A stretch of 64,000 nt of DNA from the NCBI GenBank assembly GCA_019637095.1, contig JAHBWG010000004.1:124001-188000 (forward strand), in the 5' to 3' direction. Position 1 is the first letter of the stretch. Each line of letters opens with the position of its first letter. This document shows positions 23,760 to 32,980 of the stretch, in pieces. Under the pieces are notes generated by a model. That model was not told the DNA's origin and did not search any database. It saw only the letters and a program-made list of their open reading frames with translations. The position numbers and the translations under genes are program-made. Source of the DNA: Sandaracinaceae bacterium. Its GTDB lineage: Bacteria > Myxococcota_A > Polyangia > Polyangiales > Sandaracinaceae.

Positions 23760-25802
23760 GTGCGCCGACTCTGCCTGTGCCTGATCGCTCTCTCGCTCGC
23801 GGCCTGCGGGCCCGCGGCGCTGCGCCCGACCGACACGACGCAGGCGCTGCGCCTCGGCAGCACGGCCATCCGCCGCGTCGAGACGCTGACGGACCTCGAA
23901 GAGGTGCGCGGTGTCGTCGAGCATCGCGGGTACGTCTACGTCGCGACCGACGGAGGCCTGCTCCGCTATCCGGAGGCCGACGTCACCCTCGAGGTCGTCG
24001 GCGGCCTCCCGAGCCCGGACGTCCGCGCGATCACCGTCGACGGGGACGACCTGCTGGTCGCGATCGGCGACGAGCTGTACACGCTCGGCGCGAGCGGCCT
24101 CGCGCCGGTGGCGGGGAGCCCGCGCCTGGGCGGGCTCGTCGACCTCGCGCACACGGCGGACGGAACGCTCTGGGCGTGCGGCGTCGGGGGCGTCGCGCGG
24201 CGCGCGCGCGGCGAGGCGTGGGAGATCTTCGGCGAGTCGGCGCGCTGCACGACGCTGGCGCCGACGCCCGAGGGGCACCTCTGGGTCGGCACGACCCACG
24301 GCCTCTGGTACGTCGAGGGCGACGTGGTGCGCGAGCACCCGATCAGCGGCGGGATCCCCGAGGGCTACGTGCGCTCGGTCGTGCCGGTGCTGCCCGGGCA
24401 GGTGCTCGCGATCGTCGATGGCCCGAGCGCCTCGCAGATCGCGCACTGGGACGGCCAGAGCTGGTACGGGTACACGATCCTCGGCCTCGAGGACCCGCTC
24501 ATCGGGCTCGTCCGCCGGGGCTCGCAGGTCGTGCTCGTGAGCCAGAACCGGCTGCTCGCGATCGGGCCGCGCGGCGAGGGCGTGCCGCTCGTCGCGGTGC
24601 ACGCCGAGCCGGGCACCGTGCGGAGCTACCGCGCGCGCCGCGTCGCGGCGGCGAGCCACGCACCGGGTCAGCTCCCCGCGCGCGACGCGGTCTCGGAGCC
24701 GAAGCGGATCATCGAGCGGCCGCCCAACGCGCCGACGCTCCGCGCGCCGAGCTTCCTCGCGCGCCCGCTCGACGTGACCCTGCCGGGCCGCATCTACGGC
24801 GCGTGGGTCCGTGGCGCCGACGCGTTCCTCGCGCTCGCGAACCACGGCGTGCTCGAGCTGCCCGCGTCGGGTCCGGCGCGCCCGCTCGTCACGCGCAGCC
24901 TCGTGCCGGAGGGGACGCTGCAGATCGCCACCGATCGCACCGGCTCGGTGTGGACGGTCGCCCGCAACCACCAGCTCGCGCGGTTCGCCAACGATCGCCT
25001 GCGGCGCGCGCCGGTCCCGGAAGGCGAGGTCGCCGACGCGGTCGCGCGCGGCCCGCAGGGCGCGTACCTCGTGACGCGCGTCACCGCGCGGCCCAACACC
25101 GTGCGCGTCTACCAGAACGCTGGGCAGGACTGGACGCAGGTGGCGGAGCGCACGCTCGAGCTGCGCACGCCGCTCGTGCGCGTCCCGTTCATGGGCGTCG
25201 CCAACGACGGCCGCGTCTGGCTCGCCCTCGAGGTCGTGCACGAGGACGGCACCGGCCACCGGATGCGCGGCGCCGCGGTGATCGACCCGTCGAGCCCGGC
25301 GGTCATCTACCACCACCGCGGCGCGGACCGCGCGGCGGGCGGGCTCGAGCTGCCCGACGAGATCGGCTCGATCGACTTCGACACGGAGAACGCGTGGTTC
25401 GCCACGCTCTCCGGGCTCGTGCGCGTCGGCGGCTCGCAGGCGGTCGTGTTCGGGGAGGCGCGCGGGGTGCGCGGCGAGGTCGTGAGCGACGCGGTGGTCG
25501 GCGACGGGCTGCTCTGGCTCGCCGCCGCCGAGGGCCTCGCGACCTACGACCGCAACGAGTTCAACTTCACGCGCCAGCCGCCGCACATCCAGGCGCTGCG
25601 GCCCACGCGCCTCGCGATGGACCTCTCGGGTCACCTCTGGGCCACGTCGCCGAACGGGCTGATCCTGCGCGAGGGGCAGAGCTGGTCGGTGCTCGACGCG
25701 AGCTCGGGCCTGCCGACCACGGAGCTGTCGGACGTGCAGGTCGATCGCGCGGGCCGCGTGTGGATCCTCGCCGCCGACCGCGTGATGGTCCTCGAGCGCT
25801 GA
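23760..25802 (+). CDS. Beta-propeller lipoprotein (two-component-regulator-propeller type)
   Basis: 680 residues from GTG 23760, chosen because GAGG lies five bases upstream; GTG 23754 is an alternative. Lipobox SLAAC ends at Cys16. The body consists of repeated blades with the pattern DGTLWACGVGGVARR, EGHLWVGTTHGLWYV, TGSVWTVARNHQLAR, DGRVWLALEVV and SGHLWATSPNGLILR, typical of Reg_prop propellers. No histidine-kinase part is attached, so it is an isolated periplasmic or outer-membrane propeller, probably a binding scaffold. Confidence 0.85.
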   Translation: MRRLCLCLIALSLAACGPAALRPTDTTQALRLGSTAIRRVETLTDLEEVRGVVEHRGYVYVATDGGLLRYPEADVTLEVVGGLPSPDVRAITVDGDDLLVAIGDELYTLGASGLAPVAGSPRLGGLVDLAHTADGTLWACGVGGVARRARGEAWEIFGESARCTTLAPTPEGHLWVGTTHGLWYVEGDVVREHPISGGIPEGYVRSVVPVLPGQVLAIVDGPSASQIAHWDGQSWYGYTILGLEDPLIGLVRRGSQVVLVSQNRLLAIGPRGEGVPLVAVHAEPGTVRSYRARRVAAASHAPGQLPARDAVSEPKRIIERPPNAPTLRAPSFLARPLDVTLPGRIYGAWVRGADAFLALANHGVLELPASGPARPLVTRSLVPEGTLQIATDRTGSVWTVARNHQLARFANDRLRRAPVPEGEVADAVARGPQGAYLVTRVTARPNTVRVYQNAGQDWTQVAERTLELRTPLVRVPFMGVANDGRVWLALEVVHEDGTGHRMRGAAVIDPSSPAVIYHHRGADRAAGGLELPDEIGSIDFDTENAWFATLSGLVRVGGSQAVVFGEARGVRGEVVSDAVVGDGLLWLAAAEGLATYDRNEFNFTRQPPHIQALRPTRLAMDLSGHLWATSPNGLILREGQSWSVLDASSGLPTTELSDVQVDRAGRVWILAADRVMVLER

Positions 25803-25826
25803 CCCTGGGCTCGCGCCCGCCGGCGC

Positions 25827-28800
25827 TCACGCGCCTCGCTCCGGCGCGGGCGGCATCATCGAGACCGGGTCGACGGCGCGGCCGGACGCGCGCAGCCGCC
25901 GCGTGAGCACGCGGATCACGCCCTCGGCGATCTCCGACTGCTCGCGCAGGACGTCGTAGAAGTCGTCGCTGGAGATCGCGATGCACTCGGTCTGCTCTTC
26001 GGCGACGACGGTGGCGCTGCGCGGCTCGGCGTCGAGCACGGCCATCTCGCCGAACGTCTCGCCCGGACCGAGCCGCGCGAGCAGCATGCCCGAGCGGCGC
26101 ACCGCGACGCGCCCCGCGACGACGAAGTACAGCTCGTCGCCGACCTCGCCCTCCTCGAGGATGGTCTCGCCGGCATCGAACGTCCGCTCCTCGGCGGCGT
26201 GCGCCATCGGGGCGAGGTCCTCCGGGTCGACCTTCTCGAACACCGGCGCGGTGCGGAGCAAGAGGACTCTCTCGAGCGTGGTGCGCATGGGCTCTGCCTT
26301 TCGAGCGGGGTCGGTGGCGTGGGCGGCGCGCGCCCGCACGACGGCCGAGGGGTCGTCGCGCATCCGCGCCGCGGCCGCGGCGGCGGCGTCGGGGTCGATC
26401 GCCTCGAGCGCGGCGAGGGCGACCTCGCGCACGAGGGCGCTCTCGTGCGTGAGGTGCGGCTCGACGAGCTCGCGGCTCGCGGCGCGCGGATGCCGCCCGA
26501 ACGCCTCGATCGCGAGCGCCGCGTAGTAGGGGTTCTGGTGCGCGCAGCTCGCGCGCAGGTACTCGAGCGGCGGCGGCACCTCGCCCGCGGCCGCGCGCGC
26601 GCGGGCGAGGCGGTCCTCGGGCGAGGCGTCGTCGAGCCACGCCATGATCGGGCCGCGCAGGCGCGGCTCGAGCACGCCATCGAGCAGCTCGAGCGCGTTG
26701 CCGCGCCGCGATCGATGCGGCAGGCCCGCGCGCACGAGATCGAGCGCGCGCTTGTCGTAGCGCAGCGAGAGCGCGCGAAGGACGCGCTTGTTCGTGCGGT
26801 CCTCGTAGGCCTGGTGCGCGAGCTCGAGCAGCTCGGTGCCGAGCTCGCGCCGCGCGTCCGCCCACGCGGCGATGCGGCCGTAGCCGCGCGCGAGCTCGCC
26901 CGCGACGAGCGCCTCGACGTCCGAGAGCGGGAGCGGCTCCGCGCCGAGCGCGTCGCGGATCGCCGCGAGCGCGGCCAGCACGCGCAGGCGCACGTGTCCG
27001 TCGACGTGACCAGCGTGCGCGCGCAGCCCCTCGAACGCGGCCGCGCACGGGATGCGGCGCAGGGTCCGCGGCAGCGCGAGGGTGAGCGCCCGCGGCGTCC
27101 TCGGGTCGTCGAGCAGCGCGAGGAGCGGGGCCACGGACGGGGCGCCGATGGCGACGAGCGCCGCGCTCGCCGCGCCGCGCGTGCGCTGCTCGCGCAGTGC
27201 CTCGATCAGCCGCGGGACGAGCCGCGGATCGGCGACCCGGGCGGCGGCGCGGAGCGCGCGCGAGCGCACCTCGCTCGACGGGTCGTCGAGCAGCTCGACG
27301 AGCGGGCGGTACGCCGCCGCACCGAGCGCGCCGAGCGCGCTGCACGCCTCGGCGCGCGCGGCAGGCGTCTCGGCGCGCAGGAGCTCGGAGAGCCGCCGCG
27401 CGCCGGCGATCGCGCCCTCGACGCCGCCGTGGTGGAAGAGCCCCGCGAGGGCGCGCGCGCGCACCTGCGCGTCCTCGTCTGCGAGGCGCGCCTCGAGCGG
27501 CTCGACGCACTCGTCGCCGAGCGCGGGCCCGACCGCGTCGACGGCGAGCGCGCGCAGCTCCGGGTCCGGGTCGCCCAGCGCCTCGAGCAGCGGCTCGCGC
27601 GGCCCGTCCGACCGCTCGAACATCGCGCGCAGCGCGGCGCGGCGGACGTTGGGGTCCGCGTGGCGCGCGAGCGGCTCGACGGCGCTCACCAGGTCCTGGG
27701 GGAGCGGCCCGTCGAGGTGCGTCAGCGCCGCGGCGGCCGCGCGCGCGTCGCCGGACGCGAGGAGCGAGCGCAGCGCGCGCCGCGCCTCCGAGCCGAGCTC
27801 GTGCGCCAGCTTCTCCTCGAACGCGCCGTGCAGGCCGAGCGTGGTCTCGAGCGCGCGCACGTAGCGCCGCCGCACCCATGGGATCGTCAGGAGCCAGAGA
27901 GCCACCACGCCGAGCGCGATCGCGGAGAGCATCACGACGTCGAGCCGCGGCGCGACGAGCGCGAGCACCAGGCCTCCGACGGCGTAGCTCGCCGGCTTGA
28001 TCACCGCGTCGAGGAACGCGCGCGTGCGCGCCTTCACGCGCTCGGCGAACGGGACGTAGAGCGCCTGCAGGGTCGTGTCGTGGACGGTGTACTGGAACCC
28101 GTTGTCGGCGAACTTCATCGCCGTCGCGACGGCGAGGTGCGGGACGAAGAGCAGGCCCAGGCTCGCGCCGCCGAACACCGCCGGCATCACCCCCATGCCC
28201 CAGCCCACGCCGAGCCTCCGCAGGATGCGCGGCGTCACGAACACCTGGAACAGGAACGAGACGATCCCGGTGCCCGCGTAGAAGAGGCTGAAGTAGCGGG
28301 CGAGCGCGTCCTCGCGGAAGGTGGCGCGCGCGATCGCCTTGAACTGGTAGTCGCCGATCGTCAGCGCGACGAACGCGCAGAGCAGGAACGCGGCGAGCGC
28401 CTGCACGTACGGGTCGCGCGTCACCCGGGGCTCGCGCGTCGGTCGTCCGCGCGCGTGGGGACGCGCGGGCCCAGGGGGCCGCGCGAAGCGCGCGAGCGTC
28501 TGGGCGAGCCACGCGACGAGCCCCATGAGCGCGACCAGGAGCAAGAGGAGCTGCTCCGTCCCGACCAGGTCGACGATCGCGCCGGCCGCGAGGCCGATCA
28601 ACACGACGCCGAGCACGCGCGCCGCGCCGACGACCGGGAAGAGGCGGCGCGCGCTGCGCGCGTCGGTCAGGTCGTTCGCGTACGTCCAGAACTGCACGAT
28701 GAAGAGGTTCGCCGCGACCTCCGACCAGACGTAGAAGGTCGGGTAGATCCAGCGCAGGCCGAGCTTCACCGCGGCGTAGGTGCCGAGGTACGTGACCGCG

Positions 28801-29090
28801 CCGATGGCGCAGCTGATCGCGATGAGGCGCGGCCGCGGGAGCTTGTCGGCGAAGCGCGCGTAGACGACGACGGTCAACGCCGAGGCCACGCCGAACAGCA
28901 CGAACATCCACGGCAGCGCCCAGAGCGGGTAGCGGCTCAAGAAGAGCGTGTCGCGGACGGTCCGGCCGAGGATGAAGATCGCGGAGGCGACGAGCAGGTG
29001 CGTGAACAGCAGCGCGGTCTTGTGACCCTCGCCCTCACGGACGGAGAGCGCGGCGGCGAGCGCGCGGGCGATCCGATCCTTGGCCGTCAC
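25827..29090 (-). CDS. Nucleotide-transporter-like membrane protein fused to HEAT repeats and a cNMP-binding domain
   Basis: 1087 residues from GTG 29090. About residues 25-450 are a 12-helix transporter with the look of the Npt1/NTT ATP-ADP translocase family (ALLFTHLLVASAIFILGRTVRDTLFLSRYP; YVWSEVAANLFIVQFWTYANDLTD; KPASYAVGGLVLALVAPRL). Residues of about 460-935 are HEAT repeats (PLARHADPNVRRAALRAMF; LDDPSSEVRSRALRAAARVADPRL). The last 150 residues are a cyclic-nucleotide-binding domain with the intact phosphate-binding cassette FGEMAVLDAEPRSATVVA. Transport substrate is unproven. The design suggests that a cyclic nucleotide or HEAT-bound partner gates transport, or that the transporter fold acts as a receptor. 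Confidence 0.82.
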   Translation of the reverse strand: MTAKDRIARALAAALSVREGEGHKTALLFTHLLVASAIFILGRTVRDTLFLSRYPLWALPWMFVLFGVASALTVVVYARFADKLPRPRLIAISCAIGAVTYLGTYAAVKLGLRWIYPTFYVWSEVAANLFIVQFWTYANDLTDARSARRLFPVVGAARVLGVVLIGLAAGAIVDLVGTEQLLLLLVALMGLVAWLAQTLARFARPPGPARPHARGRPTREPRVTRDPYVQALAAFLLCAFVALTIGDYQFKAIARATFREDALARYFSLFYAGTGIVSFLFQVFVTPRILRRLGVGWGMGVMPAVFGGASLGLLFVPHLAVATAMKFADNGFQYTVHDTTLQALYVPFAERVKARTRAFLDAVIKPASYAVGGLVLALVAPRLDVVMLSAIALGVVALWLLTIPWVRRRYVRALETTLGLHGAFEEKLAHELGSEARRALRSLLASGDARAAAAALTHLDGPLPQDLVSAVEPLARHADPNVRRAALRAMFERSDGPREPLLEALGDPDPELRALAVDAVGPALGDECVEPLEARLADEDAQVRARALAGLFHHGGVEGAIAGARRLSELLRAETPAARAEACSALGALGAAAYRPLVELLDDPSSEVRSRALRAAARVADPRLVPRLIEALREQRTRGAASAALVAIGAPSVAPLLALLDDPRTPRALTLALPRTLRRIPCAAAFEGLRAHAGHVDGHVRLRVLAALAAIRDALGAEPLPLSDVEALVAGELARGYGRIAAWADARRELGTELLELAHQAYEDRTNKRVLRALSLRYDKRALDLVRAGLPHRSRRGNALELLDGVLEPRLRGPIMAWLDDASPEDRLARARAAAGEVPPPLEYLRASCAHQNPYYAALAIEAFGRHPRAASRELVEPHLTHESALVREVALAALEAIDPDAAAAAAARMRDDPSAVVRARAAHATDPARKAEPMRTTLERVLLLRTAPVFEKVDPEDLAPMAHAAEERTFDAGETILEEGEVGDELYFVVAGRVAVRRSGMLLARLGPGETFGEMAVLDAEPRSATVVAEEQTECIAISSDDFYDVLREQSEIAEGVIRVLTRRLRASGRAVDPVSMMPPAPERGA

Positions 29091-29146
29091 CGCGAGTCCA
29101 TCCGCGCTCGGAGGTACAAGTAGGCCCGGCCGGCGCGCCCGCGACT

Positions 29147-29524
29147 CTATTCTCGGCCGGGCGGGACGCCGTAGAGGGCCACGACGGGCGCGTCTTCGGG
29201 ATCGCCCTCGACGCCGCCGCCGCCGGGCTCGCCGTCTCGTCCATCGTCCCCACCGGCGCGCTCGTCGCCGCTCGTGTCCTCGCCGCTCGTGTCCTCGGCC
29301 ACCGGCTCGTCGGCGCCGCCGTCGCTCCCGGCGCCGCACGCGGTCGCGCCGAACGCCAGGAGCGCCGCGGCGAGCAGCCCTCCGCGCCCGAACGGCCGCG
29401 CGCTCGCCGCGGCCCCGAGCGGCGCCTCGCAGAGCGGGCAGGCCGCGTCGGGCGCGACCCGGACGTGCGCGCGGCACGCGAGGCAACGGGTCAGGTCGTG
29501 GCGGCTTCGAGGCAAGCGCGGCAT
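29147..29524 (-). CDS. Small zinc-ribbon, single-helix protein with an acidic tail
   Basis: 125 residues from ATG 29524. Two CxxC pairs (CLACRAHVRVAPDAACPLC) form a probable zinc ribbon. Then comes one hydrophobic helix (LLAAALLAFGATAC) and a disordered Asp/Gly/Glu-rich tail that ends in ALYGVPPGRE. The Cys after the helix (TACG) resembles a lipobox but is internal. Function unknown; the short tyrosine/proline motif at the end may be a localisation or interaction signal. Confidence 0.6.
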   Translation of the reverse strand: MPRLPRSRHDLTRCLACRAHVRVAPDAACPLCEAPLGAAASARPFGRGGLLAAALLAFGATACGAGSDGGADEPVAEDTSGEDTSGDERAGGDDGRDGEPGGGGVEGDPEDAPVVALYGVPPGRE

Positions 29525-29603
29525 CGGCGCAGGATACCGCACCCCGCGCATCGTGCGGAATGCGGCGCGCGCGCGGGCGCCGCCTCCGATACGCTCGCGC
29601 GAC

Positions 29604-32180
29604 GTGCGACCGGAGATGGCGGCGACCGCGCAGCGCTGGGGGGTGCGCCTCGCCCTGCTCACCGCCTTCGGCGTGTCGGGGCTCGCGGGCCTCGCCTACC
29701 AGATCACGTGGAGCCGGATGCTCGGGCGCTCCTTCGGCGCCACCGCGCCCGCGATCGCGACGGTCCTCGCGGTGTTCATGGGCGGGCTCGGCCTCGGCGC
29801 GCTGCTCGCCGGTCGCCGCGCGGGCAGGCTCGCGCCCTCACGTGCGCTCTACGCGTACGCGCTCGTCGAGGTCGCCGTCGCGGCGGCGGGGCTCGCCGCG
29901 CCGACGCTGCTGCTCGCGTCGTCCGACGCGTACGCCGCGCTCGGCGCGCTGATCGGCACGGGCGGCGCGGCGCGCGCGCTGTCACGCGCGGCGGTCGCGC
30001 TGTTCGCGCTCGGTCCCCCGACGTTCCTGATGGGGACGAGCCTGCCCCTGCTCACCCGCGCGCTCGACGTGCTCGCGACCGGCACGGCGCGACCCGTGGG
30101 GGTGTTGCAGGCGGTGAACGTCGGCGGCGCGCTGCTCGGCTCGTACCTCACCGGGCTCGTCCTGTTGCCGGCCCTGGGCGACACCGCGACCACCCGCATC
30201 GCCGCCGCCGCGAGCCTGCTCGCCGCGGCGCTCGGTGCGGCGGTCGCGGGCCGGCTGCGCCACCACGCCGCCCCCGCGGCGCCGGCGGACGCGCGTGGCG
30301 CCCGCCCGCCGCTCGCGCTCCTCGCGACGAGCGCCGCGACGGGCGGGCTCGTGCTCGGCTTCGAGGTCGTGTGGACCCGCGCGCTCGTGCCGATGCTCGG
30401 CGGGAGCGTCTTCGCCTTCTCCGCGGTGCTCGGCAGCGTGCTCGTGGGCCTCGCCGCGGGCGCCTGGCTCGCGGCGCTGGTCGGCGAGCGCGTGCGCGAC
30501 CCGGAGCGCGCCTTCGTACGGCTCGCGTGGCTCGCCGCGTTCGGCGCGATCGCCGCCTTCCACCTCTTGCCCTCCTTGGTCCCCTACGCGGTGCGGCTCT
30601 GGGACGACGCGACGCCGGAGTGGGCGCGCGCGCTGGTGCTCCCCGCGCTCCTCGCGGCGGTCCTCGTGCTGGCCTCGACGGTGGCGTCGGGGCTCGCCTT
30701 CCCGATCGGGGTGCGGGCCGCGAGCGCGCGCGGCGGGGTCACCTCGGCGGCGGGCTGGCTGCTCGCCGCCAACACGCTCGGAGGCATCGGCGGTGCGCTC
30801 GGCGCGGGGCTCTTCGGGCTGGGCGCGCTCGGCCTCCGCGGCACCGCGATCGCGCTCGCCGCGCTCGGGGGCGGCGTCCCGATCGTCGCGGCGCTCGTCG
30901 CGCGCAGGGGGCCGGCGCGCGCGCGCTGGGGCGCCGCGAGCTTCGGCGTCGTCGCGCTCGCCCTCGCCGCGGCGACGGTGCCCGCGCTCGACGTGCGCGT
31001 GTTCGCCAGCGCGCTCCACATGCTCCCGCCGCGCATGCGCGAGCGGATCGCGCGCGAAGGGATCGACGCGCGCACGGCGACCGGGCGGCTCCTCTACGCC
31101 GCGGAGGGCGCCGAGACCGTCGTCTTCGTCGAGGAGGTGCGCGGCGTGCGCTCGATCTCGATCGGGGGCAAGCCCGTCGCCTCGAGCGACGCGCTCGACC
31201 TGCGCAACCAGTACCTCCTGGGCCACCTGCCCGCGCTGCTCCACGGCGGCCCGAGAGACGCCCTGGTCGTCGGGTTGGGCGCCGGCACCACCGCGGGCGC
31301 GCTCGCGCTGCACGCCACGACGCTCGACGTCTGCGAGCTGTCCGAGGAGGTCGTCGCCGGTGCGCGGCTCTTCGCCGACCTGAACCACGGCGTCGTCGAT
31401 CGCGCGAACGTCCGGGTGCACGTCGAGGACGGGCGCACCTTTCTTCGCACGCGCCCCCAGCGCTACGACGTGATCTCGGGGGACCCGATCCATCCGTCGG
31501 TGGCCGGCGCCGCGGCGCTCTACACCGAGGACTACTTCCGGCTCGTGCGCTCGCGTCTGCGCCCCGGCGGCGTCGCGGCGCACTGGCTGCCGCTCTACCA
31601 GCTCGCGTGGCAGGACGTCCACGCGGTGCTCCGCGCCTGGCAGCGCGCGTTCCCCGCCGCGACCGTCCACCTCGCCGGGATGGACGCGGTGCTGATCGGG
31701 CACGCGGGCGACGCGACGCGGCCCTTCGGGCGCGCGTCGTCGTTCGACCTCGACCGTGCGCCCGCGGCCGCGCGCGCGGATCTCGCGCGCATCCACCTCG
31801 ACGATGCGGCGCGCGTGGCGGCGACCGCGTGGCTCGGGCCCGAGGAGCTCGCCGCGCTGACGCGAGGCGCGCGGCCCCTGCGCGACGACCACAACTGGCT
31901 CGAGCTCTCTGCGCCGCGCAACGCCCACCGCGGCGGTCCGGAGCCGCTCGGCCGGCTCCTCGCGGCGGGTGTCTCTTCCGTCGACGGCGCCACCGAGGCG
32001 GAGCGCCGCGCGCGCGCGTCGTACGGCGCGGTCCTGCGCGACATCCACCTGGCCTGGTCGGGCGCGCCGGTCGCGACGCGGTGGGCGCTCGCACAGGACG
32101 CGCTCCGTCGCGACCCCGCGTCGAGCGAGCTGCGGGCGCGCGCCCGAGAGCTCGGGGTCGCGCTCGACGCGTCGCGCTGA
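29604..32180 (+). CDS. Fused membrane/spermidine-synthase-like protein
   Basis: 858 residues from GTG 29604; ATG 29616 is an alternative. The first half (about residues 10-480) has twelve or more helices (GVSGLAGLAYQITWSRMLGRSFG; ATGGLVLGFEVVWTRALVPMLGG; GWLLAANTLGGIGGALGAGLFG). The second half is a spermidine-synthase-like Rossmann domain with LVVGLGAGTTAGALALH and YDVISGDPIHPSVAGAAALYTEDYF, the aminopropyl-transferase layout. Such fusions are common; most have not been shown to make spermidine. Whether it uses putrescine from the aguAB route is unknown. Confidence 0.85.
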   Translation: MRPEMAATAQRWGVRLALLTAFGVSGLAGLAYQITWSRMLGRSFGATAPAIATVLAVFMGGLGLGALLAGRRAGRLAPSRALYAYALVEVAVAAAGLAAPTLLLASSDAYAALGALIGTGGAARALSRAAVALFALGPPTFLMGTSLPLLTRALDVLATGTARPVGVLQAVNVGGALLGSYLTGLVLLPALGDTATTRIAAAASLLAAALGAAVAGRLRHHAAPAAPADARGARPPLALLATSAATGGLVLGFEVVWTRALVPMLGGSVFAFSAVLGSVLVGLAAGAWLAALVGERVRDPERAFVRLAWLAAFGAIAAFHLLPSLVPYAVRLWDDATPEWARALVLPALLAAVLVLASTVASGLAFPIGVRAASARGGVTSAAGWLLAANTLGGIGGALGAGLFGLGALGLRGTAIALAALGGGVPIVAALVARRGPARARWGAASFGVVALALAAATVPALDVRVFASALHMLPPRMRERIAREGIDARTATGRLLYAAEGAETVVFVEEVRGVRSISIGGKPVASSDALDLRNQYLLGHLPALLHGGPRDALVVGLGAGTTAGALALHATTLDVCELSEEVVAGARLFADLNHGVVDRANVRVHVEDGRTFLRTRPQRYDVISGDPIHPSVAGAAALYTEDYFRLVRSRLRPGGVAAHWLPLYQLAWQDVHAVLRAWQRAFPAATVHLAGMDAVLIGHAGDATRPFGRASSFDLDRAPAAARADLARIHLDDAARVAATAWLGPEELAALTRGARPLRDDHNWLELSAPRNAHRGGPEPLGRLLAAGVSSVDGATEAERRARASYGAVLRDIHLAWSGAPVATRWALAQDALRRDPASSELRARARELGVALDASR

Positions 32181-32185
32181 AGGTC

Positions 32186-32198
32186 CGTCGCGGCGACG
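32186..32198. terminator. Candidate bidirectional terminator hairpin
   Basis: CGTCGC-G-GCGACG, a perfect 6+1+6 repeat five bases after one stop, in the convergent gap to the next gene. Its core CGCGGCG matches the hairpin at 14561. Confidence 0.4.
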
Positions 32199-32236
32199 CC
32201 TCGGATGGAGATTCATCGACAGACTCGAGCCGCGCG

Positions 32237-32839
32237 TCAGCTCCGCGCGCGGAAGCAGAGCTCGATCGAGCGCACCCCGGTGCGCGAGTAGCGGAGCTGC
32301 CAGCTGCCCTCGACGGGAACGAGGTGGGCCGAGCAGAGACGGCGCCCGCTGTCCGTCAGCGCCATGCGCCCCGTCTGCAGGAGCAGGCTCCGCTCCTCGC
32401 ACTCTTCGTCGGAGGCCGACCAGAAGCGCTCGTCCTCGAAGGGGCGCGCGTTGGCCTCGGTGGCGGCCGCGACGTGGAGGCTGCGGTCTCGCAGCGCGAT
32501 GGTGGCGCCGTTCTCTCCGACGATGCGCAGGAGCATCCCGTCGCGCCGGCACGCGGTGACGGTGAGCTCGACCTCGTGCAGGCCCGAGACGTCGACCGTC
32601 CCGCGTGATCCGTCGAGCGCGACGCGCTCGCCGCACGAGCTCTCGCCAGTGACGGTGTCGATCTCGCACGACTCGGTGCAGAGCGCGCTCGCGCCCATCG
32701 CGACGTCCCCATCGCAGAGCCCCGCGCCCTGGCGCCCGCTCGGCACCTCGTCGGGCTGCCCGATGATCGCTTGGTCGAACGCGACGAGCTGCACGCAGCC
32801 CGAGAGGAGCAGGAGGGAGGCCGGTCCGAGGGTGCGCAC
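32237..32839 (-). CDS. Small lipoprotein, unknown
   Basis: 200 residues from GTG 32839, with lipobox LLSGC ending at Cys15. Beta-rich mature part (TVDVSGLHEVELTVTACRRDG; GSWQLRYSRTGVRSIELCFR) with several cysteines. No family recognised. It is divergent from the following small lipoprotein. Confidence 0.72.
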   Translation of the reverse strand: MRTLGPASLLLLSGCVQLVAFDQAIIGQPDEVPSGRQGAGLCDGDVAMGASALCTESCEIDTVTGESSCGERVALDGSRGTVDVSGLHEVELTVTACRRDGMLLRIVGENGATIALRDRSLHVAAATEANARPFEDERFWSASDEECEERSLLLQTGRMALTDSGRRLCSAHLVPVEGSWQLRYSRTGVRSIELCFRARS

Positions 32840-32980
32840 GCGGGCGGACTCTAGAGCACAGACCCGCTCGAAACCACCGGAGCTCCCGGGCGGGACCGCG
32901 GCGCCCCGTGCCTTCTCGGCGCTCCGAGTGGATCGGCGCTCTCGCGCGCCCGCGCGTCGAGGGGATGGTAGCGTCCTGTC

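Noticed and set aside
26199-29123. Plus-strand long frame across the transporter-HEAT gene
   Set aside because: Arginine-rich, low-complexity translation typical of antisense frames; the minus strand encodes clear transmembrane, HEAT and cNMP motifs.
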